DNA of 64,000 bases. Origin: VRUE01 sp040879985. GTDB lineage: Bacteria; Actinomycetota; Thermoleophilia; Solirubrobacterales; 70-9. The DNA is taken from assembly GCA_040879985.1 (NCBI GenBank), contig JBBDJH010000006.1, positions 73,962-137,961 of the forward strand, in the 5' to 3' direction. The notes under the pieces are model-generated. The model did not search any database. It worked only from the letters and a program-made list of their open reading frames with translations, and was not told the DNA's origin. Position 1 is the first letter of the stretch. Each line of letters opens with the position of its first letter. Below are positions 33,438-42,505 of this stretch, piece by piece. The position numbers and the translations under genes were made by a program.

Positions 33438-36400
33438 CTAACATCGCATGCCTGCCCTGTCTGCAAGCTCTGCGGCTACTGCTCCCACGCTCAGCCCAGC
33501 GGCTGCAATGGCCAGGGCCTGGCCCACTCCAGGAATCGTAAAGGTAAAGACCCCAGCCACGCCCGTCGCTGCACCGGTGGCACCGAGGGCGAGTCCGAGG
33601 TCCCCGCAATCCATGGGAGTTACTGGACCAGCTGCCGCAGCTCGTCTGGCTTCCCGCATCTGCTTTACGTTCCACTTGGCAACTTTACTCTCCCAGCGAC
33701 GAACCACACCTTCGGTCCGCTTAAGGAACTGTTTCCCGCCAAGGGACATAGCCATAACTCCGCTTCTGTTTGCCCTGCGGACTGCCCGGCGTTCGCGCGT
33801 CCTGATCCTGCGAAGCTTACGAGGGCTGGCAGGTCGGCCGGCCTTTCCACAAGGATGGCTCTGGTGACGTTTCGGACATTCGCCACTGAGGTCGAACTGG
33901 TTGATCGGATCGGCGTTCGCGTAGTCATACGCATTTGCCGAGCCGCCCCGAATCGGGTCGGGGGAGAGAAAGCGCCCCAGCGCCGGCACATAGCTGCGCA
34001 CGCCCATCTGGATCACACCTGAGGGCAGCTCGGTGCGGCGCAGCTTGGAGCCAAGCCAGCCAAGCTTGGACGTCGCATTGCCCCCTTTGGGATTGCCGTA
34101 CTCGTCGAAGCTTTGCGTCGAGAGTAGTTCGGTCGCTTCGATGTCGTCATCCGCGGTGGCGACGATGTCGCCGTGCAGGTTGGCTAGCTGCAGGCTGACT
34201 TCTTCACCTGCGCTTTTCTCGATCGCGCTCGCGCCGATGCCGCCGATGAAGCGGCTCCACTGCCCTTCGCCTTCGTCGATCCAGGTGGGGGAGTCGGAAC
34301 CGTTGGCATAATGGTAGATCTCGGTCCCCGCTTCAGAGCCGCCGGTTCGGACCCTCTCGCGCTGGCGGCCGAGAGAGTCCAGTTCATAGGTGTTCGTGAT
34401 CCCATCCTGCGTCTGGCTATGCGTGAGGCCGTTGACATAGTAGGTCGTTTCCAGTTTCCCACCGCCCGAGAACTCGCTCGGCAAATCGATGATCCGGTCC
34501 AGAGCGTCGTAGGAAATCCCTTCGCCGATGAGCCGGTCGGCGGTGTCGTAATTGTATTCCTGTATTTCGCCTTCGGATTCGACATCGCAAGCGCCGCCTT
34601 CGCCTGGCTCGCGCGTGATCAGTTTGGTGCGGTTGGTGTTCTCGTCGAAGCTGTATGCGCGGGTAGTGCATTGCCCCTCTTCGGTGTCCTTGGCCAGGGT
34701 GAGGCGGCCGGCCTTGTCGTAGCTGTAGGCCTGGCTCGAGAGCGCGCCTTCGATCGTGCTCTCCTGGCTTAGAACCTGGCCGTGGATCGAACTCTCGCGA
34801 TCGAATTCCAGCCAGGTGCAGCCCACGGAGCAGTAGATCTTCTCGTAGGCGAGGTGGGTCGGGGCGCCGGCCTCGTCAAAGCTGGCTTTGGCCACCAAAC
34901 CGTTGGGCAGGCCCGCCTCTACCATTTGGGCGTCGGCATCGTAGGTTGCCGTAAAGGTTCCCGCGGCGGAGTCGGTCATCTGCGTGAGGACGCCCGAGTC
35001 CTCGTCGTAGGTTGCCGTCTGGGTTCCCTTGCCGTCGCTGATGACTGTGCTTCGACCGAGCAGGTCGTAGCCGACTCCCGAGACGTTGCCGTCGGCGTCT
35101 TTGTATTCGATCGGTCTCCCCAAGGCGTCGAAGGTCGTCCTGATTTCCTGGGAGTCGAAGCCTTCGCATTCTTCGTCGCAGATGAAACGTTGGGCTACTG
35201 GCGCGCCGGTCAGTTCCTCATATTCAGTTTCAACTGCCGACACGGCTTTACCGCCGCCGGTCGCTTCCACCCTCTTCATCCGCCCGGCAGAGTCATAGGT
35301 CGTCTTCGCAATTCGCATGATGAAGCCGCCCTTCTTGTCCCAGACTTCGGTCGGCTGATCAAGCGCAGAATACGAGTGGAAGTAGGTAAATATACCGGCC
35401 CAGGTTTCTTCGACGGATCCCTTCGGACGAGTCAAGCAGGGCAAACCAGCCCAGGCGACCTTATAGTCGCAGGAACTGTTCTCGGGGTTTTCGCCGGCCG
35501 TCCAGTAGATCGTCTTCGTCGTGCCTGCCGTTTCGCCTGCTGGGTCGGAGGGCTGACGTTCTTCCTTGACCTGTCCGGCCGAGTTGTAGACGGTCTTGGT
35601 GACGATGTTGAGACCTTCCGGATCGACTATCTCTTCGGTTGGCCTCTTCAGAGTCCAGTCGTAGTTCGTTTCCGTGACCCGCTCTTCGACGTCACCCTGG
35701 CCGGGAATCGCAGCTGCAACCGTCTCCTTGGTCGGAAGGTTGGGCCATGGTTCGTCCTCTTTCGGCGTCGGCGCACCGTTGTCGTACTCGATAACTGTGT
35801 GCTGACGCGCCTCCTCGGTTTCTCCGTTTTCGAGGCGCACCTCTTGCAACGGGCCCCAGGACTCCAGCATCCTGGTGCCGTCGGCGTTGTAGGTGGAGTG
35901 GGAGTCGAGCTCAGCGGCGCGGCCGGCCGGATCTTCGTCCTCGAGCGCTTCTAGGCGAGCCCGGGCACCGAGCGAGCGCACGACGTTGCCGTGCTCGTCG
36001 ATTTCGCTCGTGGTGATCCCGTCGCCTTCAATGCCCGGTGGCAAGGCCGAGGCGGTGTTGACCTCGTAGCCGTCGGGATCCATGTAATGAAGGGTGGCCT
36101 CAGAGAAGTCGGTGGGCGGATCATCGGGCACCTCGGTCGGCGGGAAGACCGCGGTCGCGTCGACCGGATAGTCGCTCTGGCCCCACTCGGCCACCGACTC
36201 GGGGCTCAGGTCATAGGGAGCGTTTTCGCCGGACACCGGGACGTCGTAGGCGATCGTCGTGGTCGCGGTAGGTTCGGCTTCCAGCAGGCTTGCGCGGCTG
36301 ACGCTCTTCAGCTTGGCTTCGTAGGCGCCACCTTGGCCGGCCGCGTAGTAGGCGACGTTCCACGGCTCCTCGCCGGGAGGCGTCAGCCGGGTCAGCCGCG

Positions 36401-39400
36401 CGTCGTCGGTCGATTCGTAGTCGTAGCGCTCCTTGAGAGCCGGCGAGATGCGCGGGTCCCAAACTTCGGCAAGGTTGCCGGTGGCCTCGTCGTAGCCATA
36501 GCGGGCAACGACCTGGCCGTTGCCGGAACCGCCCGCGTCGTAGTAGGTGATCCTCTCAAGGCGCTGTTGGTCGGCACCGGATGCGATCGGGAAGCTGATG
36601 TAGCTAAAGAGAAGCGATCGGCAGCCGGCCGTTTCGGGCGCGTATTTGCCTTCCGCTTTGACTGGGTTGCAAGTCACCCCGGCGGGGGCGGGGCCGATGA
36701 CCATCTTGAGCCGCCGCTTTCCTTCTGAGACGTCATAGGTCAGGCGGGCCTCCTTGGAGGTTCCCTGGTAGGAGACCTGGCTTGGCTGGTATTCGTTGGT
36801 CGAGCCGTTCTGGGTGAAGACCGTGCGGGTGCCGTTGGCGTCGGCGAGGATGAAGCTGGAGCTCGGCTTGGTCAGCTTGAATTCCTTGGCATCCTCGGGG
36901 GCGACATAGCTGCTGCCAACCTTGTCGAAGGAAATGCCCGCCCCTTCGTTGTCGAGGACCTCGACCCAGTTGGCCGCGGGGATGGCGTATTCTTCAAGAC
37001 AAACTTCTTTGTCAATCGGTTCTTCCCATTCTATTTCTTCCGCAATCCGTTCGGCTTCACACTGTGGGTTGTACTTGGCAGGCACCGCCGGGCGGTACTT
37101 GACCAGCACTTTCTGCCAGGCTTCTTCTTCGTATTCGGCTTCCACCGGGGCTGAGGGCTGCCACATCTGACCCAGCGTCTTGCTGTTGGTATCTTCGCTG
37201 GCGCCGTAGGCGGAGTTGTAGGTGCGGGTGAATTCCAGGTTGGCGTCGTAGCCGGGGACGGGGATCGAGACGTCGGTGCGGCTGATCGTGAATGCCCCGG
37301 TGAGGAGGTTGACCGTCGCCGGGCCGACCGCGGTGGTGGCATCCGCAGGCCCGCCGGCGAAGCTGCTGTAGGTGACCGTGGCAGGCTCGCTCGCTCCGGC
37401 GGCGTTTTTCCCTCCATTGAAGACGGCGCGCAGCTTTATGCCCTCAACATGAGGTTCCCATTCCTCAGCTTCGGCGTAGGCCCCGAGGTCAAAGAAGAGC
37501 GGCGGGGATTTGCCGGGGTTCCCGCTTACCGGCACAGACCAACCAGGCTGCTCCCCTGCCGAATCGAGCAGGTACTGCGTGGGGATACCTTTGAACGCAT
37601 CCCAGGCAGGATGCTTGACCTGGTATGCGACCGACGTCACGCCGCCGCCTTCCGGAGCGCTGCCCCACTCTGCCTTCAACGTGTAGTGGCTGGCCGACTT
37701 TTTGCCGTCCTCGGGATAGACGAGCTTGCTGGTCGAGGGCGCCTCGGGGTAGATCGCCGGGTCGAAGGTCCATTCTGCAGGCGTCGCGTCGGCGTTGCCG
37801 GCCGGGTCGGTGGCCTGGACCAGGAAGGTATGCCAGCCCTCTTCGACTTTTTCGGGCAGCGAATAGGGCGACTCGCAGGCGCTCATTTCTTCGGAGTCGA
37901 AGGAGCATTTGAACGTCGAGCCTTCCTCGTCGGCGCTGAACTCCACCTCTTCAGGCGTTTCGCGGCTCGTATAGGTGGGGGTCGGCGAGTCGATCGTGGT
38001 CTCGGGGGGATCGCCCACTTCGAAGGTCCGCTCAGCCGGCGTCGGATCCAGATTCCCGGCTGGATCCGTTGCGCGCACGCGGAACGTGTGTGCTTCCTCG
38101 GCAAGGTCCTCGTATTCCTTGGGCGACTCGCAGGCGGCGTAGGCGCCTTCGTCGAGGGAGCATTCGAAGGTCGAGCCGGGCTCCGTGGCGGTGAAGGCGA
38201 ACGTCGCGTCGGGTGAGAGGATTTTCCCGCTGGGTCCTTCCGTGATCGTCGTATCGGGCGGCACGCCATCGACCTCGCCGGCCTTGAAGTCATCGGAGCG
38301 GCTGATGTTGCCCGAGCCCGCCACGCCGGCGTAACCGCTGGAGTAGGTCGAGTCGGATGCGATGAGCAGCTGGGTGAACGATTCGCCCGAGCCCCTCCAA
38401 GCGCTGAGCGCGCCGCCGCTGTCGGCGATTGCCAACGTCGTCCCGGTGGGGATCGTGACGCCTTCTTGTTCGGCCAGCACGGTCTCGGTTCCCGCGGACC
38501 ACTTGGAGAGGATGACGTCGTACTTGTTGGCGGTGGCGGTTTCGCGCCAGCGCAGCTCATAGCCGCTGCGCACCGAGCCGGGATCGGGCATGTTCAGCCA
38601 CAGCGAGACGTAGCGTTCGGAGATCGCCGGGGCCGCCTGCATGGTGATCGCCGCGGCGTCGCCGGCTGCGGAGTCGCTGTAGGTGGCCTGGTTCCAGTAG
38701 GCGCCGTTGATCGTCGAGAAGGCATTGGACGGCCCCCAGCCGGCCGTGGTGACGCGGCCGGGTTTGACGGTGCCGCCGCTCCAGCTCAGGGCGGACCATT
38801 TGCCGGCGTTCGAAAGCGGGCTTTCGCTGCGGTTCAGGTCGTCGAGGACGGTGAGGCCGCTGAGGACTTTGGAGACGTTGAGGACGTGAAACGAGCGTTC
38901 CGCGGGCGTCGGGTCGACGGCGCCCGACGTGCCTTTGGCGCGCACTTTGAAGGTGTGCGGCCCGCTTGCGAGTTCCTGGTAGGCGGAGGGGGCGGCGCAG
39001 GCGCTGAACGCGGCGCCGTCCAGCGAGCACTCGAAGCTCGCTTCTTCATCGTTTGAGCTGAAGGCGAATGAGACCGCGGGCAACACCGGGCCTTCGGGCC
39101 CGCTGGTGATCGTCGTCTCGGGAGGCGGCGGCGTGTAGGCGACCTCCAGGTAGGGGCGCTTGCTTTCTTCTTCGGCGGCGCTGGAGCGAAAGAGCACTCC
39201 CCGGTTGGGGCACGATTCTCCACATTCGGTCTGATCGTCGCGCAGCTTGACGATCACGCCCTGGTTGGCGAGTTCTCCGGAGACCCATTTCTGCACGAGC
39301 GTTGAGAGGTCGTTTTCGGGGTCTTCTGCGCCGGGACCGTCGGAGAAGAGCCACCAGCCGACTTCGCCGCCCCGTTCGCTGGTCAGCACTTCGGTTCCGT

Positions 39401-40607
39401 TGCCGCTGTAATCGCCGCCGGGTTCAGACCACGGCGCCGAGCCGTCGTAGTCGTCCCAGTCGACATCGTCGGTCCAGGTCTTCGTGGCCTGGCGAACCTC
39501 GATCCCCGGCGCGGTGTTCCAGAGATCGTAGGAGTAGAGGCCGAGGGTGGCGTCGGTTACCTCCGAGCCGCTGGGTATCGAGGAGAGGTCGAAGCGGATC
39601 GCGGAGCGGTCGCTTTCGCCCGCTTCGGAGAGCGAGCGGTAGTGGATCAAATAGAGCCTGTTGTAGGCGTCTTGGCCGCAGGCGCCCCAGGTCGAGGGCC
39701 CCGAGCCGTAGTAGCCAAAGGTGCAGTCGAGGCTCGGGCTCGGGAGCAGGAGCGTGGGGTCGATGGTCACCGGCCAAACCCGATCCGGCGCTTCGAGCCA
39801 GCTGCGATCCGCCCTCACCGCCAAGCGCCAGACTCCGTCTCCCTGCGGCGCCAGCTCGTACGAGACGCTTCTGGAGATGCGTGGTCTGCGGGGGCCGGAG
39901 TCGAACATCAACGGCGCCGGCAAGAGCGCCACCGCCGAGTCGTCCTTGTCGCGGAACTCGATCGATCCGCGTTTCGTCAGGGTCGGATGAAGCCCTTCGG
40001 AAGCGCGTAGCTCGAAGTGGAAGGTGCTCGGCTGGGTGGGATCGTTGATCTCGATCTCCTCCTTGACCCCGCTGGGCAGGGAGGTCAGCGTCACCTCGAG
40101 ACCATCGTCGAGTCCGTAGCTTGCCTTCGCGCCTGCGAGCTTGGCCTCGGCACCCGCGCTGTGGCCGAGCAGTCGCGTGGAGACCCAATGCCCGCCCGTG
40201 GAGAGGCGCAGTGCCCCGCTTCCGATCCGCTCGGGGAGGACGGCGTCGAAGCGGTTGGCGCCACTTCGCGCCGTACCGTCGGCAGTCTTCGCGAGATCGG
40301 TCTCGATCGGCTTCATCTCGCCGTTTGCAGCCTTGAAGTTGATCGGAGCCTGGTAGATCCGGGTGAGGTGCTCGCCCTGAGGGAGCCGGTAGGTGCGCGA
40401 GGTGGAGGTGCGCCTGGCCTCGAGCTCGTCGCCGGGATCGCGGTCAGCGGCGGTATGGAGCTCGGTCGAGGAGGGAGAAACGCCGTCGGCCACCGATTCG
40501 TCCTGATCGCCCATCGCGACGCCGGTCGCGCTGGTGGTCAACGCCAGGATCGAGAACAGCGCGATCCAACGCACGCGAGCGCGGACCGCTCCCCTGAGAC
40601 TCTCCAT
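33438..40607 (-). CDS. WapA-like secreted RHS/YD-repeat protein with variable C-terminal tip
   Basis: 2389 residues. Signal peptide (WIALFSILALTTSATGVA). N-terminal third: a DNRLRE-type domain (SAIRFDLSSIPSGSEVTDAT), Ig-like modules with the recurrent FECSLDGAAFSAC pattern, and a LamG-like part. Then LLTGAFTISRTDVSIPVPG marks the entry of the RHS region, with many YD repeats (YNSAGQVKEERQ, YDLLGRSTVISD). The RHS core ends with GRFLSPDPIRGG and ANADPINQFDLSG at about residue 2242. The last 147 residues differ in style: a very basic part (RKLRRIRTRERRAVRRA) and then a Gly/Ala-rich hydrophobic part (GATGAATGVAGVFTFT). Layout matches WapA/RHS contact toxins; the tip activity is unknown. Ribosome site GGGAGG. 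Confidence 0.88.
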   Translation of the reverse strand: MESLRGAVRARVRWIALFSILALTTSATGVAMGDQDESVADGVSPSSTELHTAADRDPGDELEARRTSTSRTYRLPQGEHLTRIYQAPINFKAANGEMKPIETDLAKTADGTARSGANRFDAVLPERIGSGALRLSTGGHWVSTRLLGHSAGAEAKLAGAKASYGLDDGLEVTLTSLPSGVKEEIEINDPTQPSTFHFELRASEGLHPTLTKRGSIEFRDKDDSAVALLPAPLMFDSGPRRPRISRSVSYELAPQGDGVWRLAVRADRSWLEAPDRVWPVTIDPTLLLPSPSLDCTFGYYGSGPSTWGACGQDAYNRLYLIHYRSLSEAGESDRSAIRFDLSSIPSGSEVTDATLGLYSYDLWNTAPGIEVRQATKTWTDDVDWDDYDGSAPWSEPGGDYSGNGTEVLTSERGGEVGWWLFSDGPGAEDPENDLSTLVQKWVSGELANQGVIVKLRDDQTECGESCPNRGVLFRSSAAEEESKRPYLEVAYTPPPPETTITSGPEGPVLPAVSFAFSSNDEEASFECSLDGAAFSACAAPSAYQELASGPHTFKVRAKGTSGAVDPTPAERSFHVLNVSKVLSGLTVLDDLNRSESPLSNAGKWSALSWSGGTVKPGRVTTAGWGPSNAFSTINGAYWNQATYSDSAAGDAAAITMQAAPAISERYVSLWLNMPDPGSVRSGYELRWRETATANKYDVILSKWSAGTETVLAEQEGVTIPTGTTLAIADSGGALSAWRGSGESFTQLLIASDSTYSSGYAGVAGSGNISRSDDFKAGEVDGVPPDTTITEGPSGKILSPDATFAFTATEPGSTFECSLDEGAYAACESPKEYEDLAEEAHTFRVRATDPAGNLDPTPAERTFEVGDPPETTIDSPTPTYTSRETPEEVEFSADEEGSTFKCSFDSEEMSACESPYSLPEKVEEGWHTFLVQATDPAGNADATPAEWTFDPAIYPEAPSTSKLVYPEDGKKSASHYTLKAEWGSAPEGGGVTSVAYQVKHPAWDAFKGIPTQYLLDSAGEQPGWSVPVSGNPGKSPPLFFDLGAYAEAEEWEPHVEGIKLRAVFNGGKNAAGASEPATVTYSSFAGGPADATTAVGPATVNLLTGAFTISRTDVSIPVPGYDANLEFTRTYNSAYGASEDTNSKTLGQMWQPSAPVEAEYEEEAWQKVLVKYRPAVPAKYNPQCEAERIAEEIEWEEPIDKEVCLEEYAIPAANWVEVLDNEGAGISFDKVGSSYVAPEDAKEFKLTKPSSSFILADANGTRTVFTQNGSTNEYQPSQVSYQGTSKEARLTYDVSEGKRRLKMVIGPAPAGVTCNPVKAEGKYAPETAGCRSLLFSYISFPIASGADQQRLERITYYDAGGSGNGQVVARYGYDEATGNLAEVWDPRISPALKERYDYESTDDARLTRLTPPGEEPWNVAYYAAGQGGAYEAKLKSVSRASLLEAEPTATTTIAYDVPVSGENAPYDLSPESVAEWGQSDYPVDATAVFPPTEVPDDPPTDFSEATLHYMDPDGYEVNTASALPPGIEGDGITTSEIDEHGNVVRSLGARARLEALEDEDPAGRAAELDSHSTYNADGTRMLESWGPLQEVRLENGETEEARQHTVIEYDNGAPTPKEDEPWPNLPTKETVAAAIPGQGDVEERVTETNYDWTLKRPTEEIVDPEGLNIVTKTVYNSAGQVKEERQPSDPAGETAGTTKTIYWTAGENPENSSCDYKVAWAGLPCLTRPKGSVEETWAGIFTYFHSYSALDQPTEVWDKKGGFIMRIAKTTYDSAGRMKRVEATGGGKAVSAVETEYEELTGAPVAQRFICDEECEGFDSQEIRTTFDALGRPIEYKDADGNVSGVGYDLLGRSTVISDGKGTQTATYDEDSGVLTQMTDSAAGTFTATYDADAQMVEAGLPNGLVAKASFDEAGAPTHLAYEKIYCSVGCTWLEFDRESSIHGQVLSQESTIEGALSSQAYSYDKAGRLTLAKDTEEGQCTTRAYSFDENTNRTKLITREPGEGGACDVESEGEIQEYNYDTADRLIGEGISYDALDRIIDLPSEFSGGGKLETTYYVNGLTHSQTQDGITNTYELDSLGRQRERVRTGGSEAGTEIYHYANGSDSPTWIDEGEGQWSRFIGGIGASAIEKSAGEEVSLQLANLHGDIVATADDDIEATELLSTQSFDEYGNPKGGNATSKLGWLGSKLRRTELPSGVIQMGVRSYVPALGRFLSPDPIRGGSANAYDYANADPINQFDLSGECPKRHQSHPCGKAGRPASPRKLRRIRTRERRAVRRANRSGVMAMSLGGKQFLKRTEGVVRRWESKVAKWNVKQMREARRAAAAGPVTPMDCGDLGLALGATGAATGVAGVFTFTIPGVGQALAIAAAGLSVGAVAAELADRAGMRC

Positions 40608-40800
40608 CTGTGCCTCCCGGTTTTTGGGAACTCGCTGAATACGAGTTCGAGACGGCGAAGAACTTAACCGATCGGCTACGACAATGCAATGCGAATGTTT
40701 GCGTTAGCGAGGGGAAATACCAACGCTGGATTCCACTAGTGGAAATAGCTCCTTCGAGGAATTTGGTTTGGCAGCACACTTCCGTCACAAAGGCAAGTAA

Positions 40801-40835
40801 GCGCCGGGGCGGGACCTCCCACCCACCCCGGCGCC
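40801..40835. repeat. GC-rich hairpin, right copy of the direct repeat bracketing the RHS island
   Basis: Same sequence and orientation as 32420-32453 except for one inserted A. Here it lies upstream of both flanking genes, where a terminator is not needed, so it may mark the edge of an inserted or recombined segment. Confidence 0.65.
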
Positions 40836-40839
40836 GCCT

Positions 40840-40893
40840 AAATAGGTATTCCTGGCTACCGGAATACCTATTTCACGGGCTTAGTACCTATTT
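40840..40893. promoter_or_regulatory. Operator-like palindrome and repeats upstream of fpg/RHS
   Basis: Perfect 13-bp arms (AAATAGGTATTCC 40840-40852, GGAATACCTATTT 40861-40873) with an 8-nt spacer. TACCTATTT occurs again at 40885-40893, exactly 20 bp after its copy at 40865. Such spacing suggests a dimeric regulator controlling one or both divergent genes. Confidence 0.5.
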
Positions 40894-40917
40894 CCGGTAT
40901 CCGGTTCAATCAGGCGT

Positions 40918-41694
40918 ATGGCCGAGGGCGACACGATCCTGCGGGCGGCGCGGCGGCTGGAGAGGGCGCTCGGGGGTCGGGCGCTCGCGGTGCGGGCACT
41001 TGGCGGTCGCGGCCGGGCCGCGGGGGTCGAGCGGCTCGACGGGCGGCGCCTGGAGCAGGTCGAGGCGCGCGGGAAGCATCTGCTCCTGCGCTTCGACGGG
41101 CTCGTCCTGCACAGCCACCTGGGGATGAGTGGCGCCTGGCACGTCTATCGCCGCGGCGCCGCCTGGCGCAAGCCGACCGGCGCCGCCTGGGCGACGTTGA
41201 GCGGCGAGGAGAGCGAAGCCGTCCAGTTCGGCGGGCCGACCCTGCGGGTGCTGAGCGAGTCGCAACTGCGCCGCGACCCCACCCTGTCCCGGCTCGGGCC
41301 CGACGTCCTCGCGCCGGACTTCGACCCGGCCGCGGCGGCCGAGCGCCTGCGCGCCTCACCCGATCGCGAGCTCGGCGAGGCGCTGCTCGACCAGCGCCTC
41401 CTCGCCGGCATCGGCAACATCTTCAAGAGCGAGGCCTGCTTCGCGGCCCGCACCGATCCCTGGCGCAGACTCGGTGAGCTCACCGACGAGGAGTTGCGGG
41501 CGACGCTCGAAGCGGCGCGGCGGCTGATGCTCGAGTCGGTAGCGAAGGGACGTCCGCCAGTCGCCGTCTACCGCCGGGCAGACCGGCCCTGCCCGGCCTG
41601 CGGCACGTCGCTAGCCGCCCGCGGCCAGGGCGACGCCAACCGCCGTACCTACTGGTGCCTGCGCTGTCAAGCCGGAGCAAGGCGGGCGAAGTAG
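40918..41694 (+). CDS. Fpg/Nei-family DNA glycosylase (Nei-like)
   Basis: 258 residues. Starts MAEGDTILRAARRL, closest to endonuclease VIII-type (Nei) proteins that begin MPEGDT. LLDQRLLAGIGNIFKSE is the helix-two-turn-helix signature, and the C-terminus has a zinc finger (CPACG...CLRCQ). The family nucleophile is the N-terminal Pro; here codon 2 is GCC (Ala), so the lyase chemistry may be altered or absent. It would excise oxidised bases. Overlaps the convergent methyltransferase gene by 28 bp. Confidence 0.85.
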   Translation: MAEGDTILRAARRLERALGGRALAVRALGGRGRAAGVERLDGRRLEQVEARGKHLLLRFDGLVLHSHLGMSGAWHVYRRGAAWRKPTGAAWATLSGEESEAVQFGGPTLRVLSESQLRRDPTLSRLGPDVLAPDFDPAAAAERLRASPDRELGEALLDQRLLAGIGNIFKSEACFAARTDPWRRLGELTDEELRATLEAARRLMLESVAKGRPPVAVYRRADRPCPACGTSLAARGQGDANRRTYWCLRCQAGARRAK

Positions 41695-42278
41695 GCGAAC
41701 CAGTTACCCGAGTGGCTCTCGTAGGCGAGGCCCGCCTCAACTGCCTGGCGTCGGAGACTGGCCTGCGTGGTGAAGTGGGGGTCGCCGAACAACTCACCGA
41801 CGACGAGGCGGCCGTCCGGCTTGAGCACGCGGCGGATCTCGCGCAGCGCGGCGCCGGGGTCGGGAATCTCACCGAGCACCGCGGTCAGCACCACCGCGTC
41901 GATCGAGCCATCCTCATAGGGCAGCGCGGTCGCGTCGCCCTGGGTCGGGACGATGTTGGTCAGGCCGCGCTCGGCGGCGCGGGTGCCGACGTGGTCGAGG
42001 AACTCCTGCTGCAGGTCGAAGATCTCGATCCGCCCCTCGTCGCCCACCCACTCGGCGAGGTCGAGCGTGTAGTAACCGGTGCCCGGGCCGATCTCCAGCA
42101 CCCGCTCCCCCGGCTGCGGGGCCAAGACCGAACGCAGGCGATCGGGCGTGATCACCGGGTGCGGCGCTTCGACCCAGAACCGCTGGCCGTATGGGCAGGC
42201 GGAGGGGTTCTTGCGCCACCACAGCCCTGCCGCCAGCGTCGCCGCGCCGGCGAGGCCGAGTAGGCGGCGGGCTCGCAT
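41667..42278 (-). CDS. Membrane-anchored SAM-dependent methyltransferase
   Basis: 203 residues from MRARRLLGLAGAATLAAGLWW, a probable membrane anchor. Class I methyltransferase motifs: VLEIGPGTGYYTLDLAE (motif I), IEIFDLQQEFL, GDATALPYEDGSIDAVVL and LREIRRVLKPDGRLVVGE. Substrate unknown. It starts one base into the stop of the 75-residue gene (TGATG), so the three genes 42918-41667 form an overlapping operon. Confidence 0.82.
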   Translation of the reverse strand: MRARRLLGLAGAATLAAGLWWRKNPSACPYGQRFWVEAPHPVITPDRLRSVLAPQPGERVLEIGPGTGYYTLDLAEWVGDEGRIEIFDLQQEFLDHVGTRAAERGLTNIVPTQGDATALPYEDGSIDAVVLTAVLGEIPDPGAALREIRRVLKPDGRLVVGELFGDPHFTTQASLRRQAVEAGLAYESHSGNWFAYFARLAPA

Positions 42279-42505
42279 CAGTCTTGGCGGTTGAGGCCGA
42301 ACCCGACCTTGTGGGCGGCCGCGTCTATGCGTAGGAAGGCGACCTTGCCGGCGTAGACGGAGAGCGTGCCGTCCTCGGTCTTGATGTCGTGCCAGCCGCC
42401 CTTCTCGACCTGCTTGCGCAGGTCCTTGAGCTCGTCGGCGCTGAGCCGCACGGGCACGACCTGGCCGCCCTCGAAGCCGATCTCCACTTTCTGCGTGTCC
42501 GCCAT
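42278..42505 (-). CDS. Small conserved-looking protein (75 aa)
   Basis: MADTQKVEIGFEGGQVVPVRL start; alternating beta/alpha pattern with LSADELKDLRKQVEK, no cysteines or membrane segment. The gene is coupled by TGATG junctions to methylmalonyl-CoA epimerase upstream and the methyltransferase downstream. Function unknown. Confidence 0.7.
   Translation of the reverse strand: MADTQKVEIGFEGGQVVPVRLSADELKDLRKQVEKGGWHDIKTEDGTLSVYAGKVAFLRIDAAAHKVGFGLNRQD

Larger units (their letters stand above)
40608..40917. other. Divergent intergenic region between the RHS gene and the glycosylase gene
   Basis: 310 bp, clearly AT-richer than its surroundings. It holds the RHS ribosome site, a GAACTCG/CGAGTTC inverted repeat about 20-45 nt before the RHS start, the second copy of the GC hairpin (40801-40835), and the AAATAGGTA/TACCTATTT repeats (40840-40893). 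No further gene is seen. Confidence 0.7.

Noticed and set aside
34782..35954. 390-residue plus-strand open frame in the RHS gene
   Set aside because: Antisense to YD repeats; no start context or recognisable domain.
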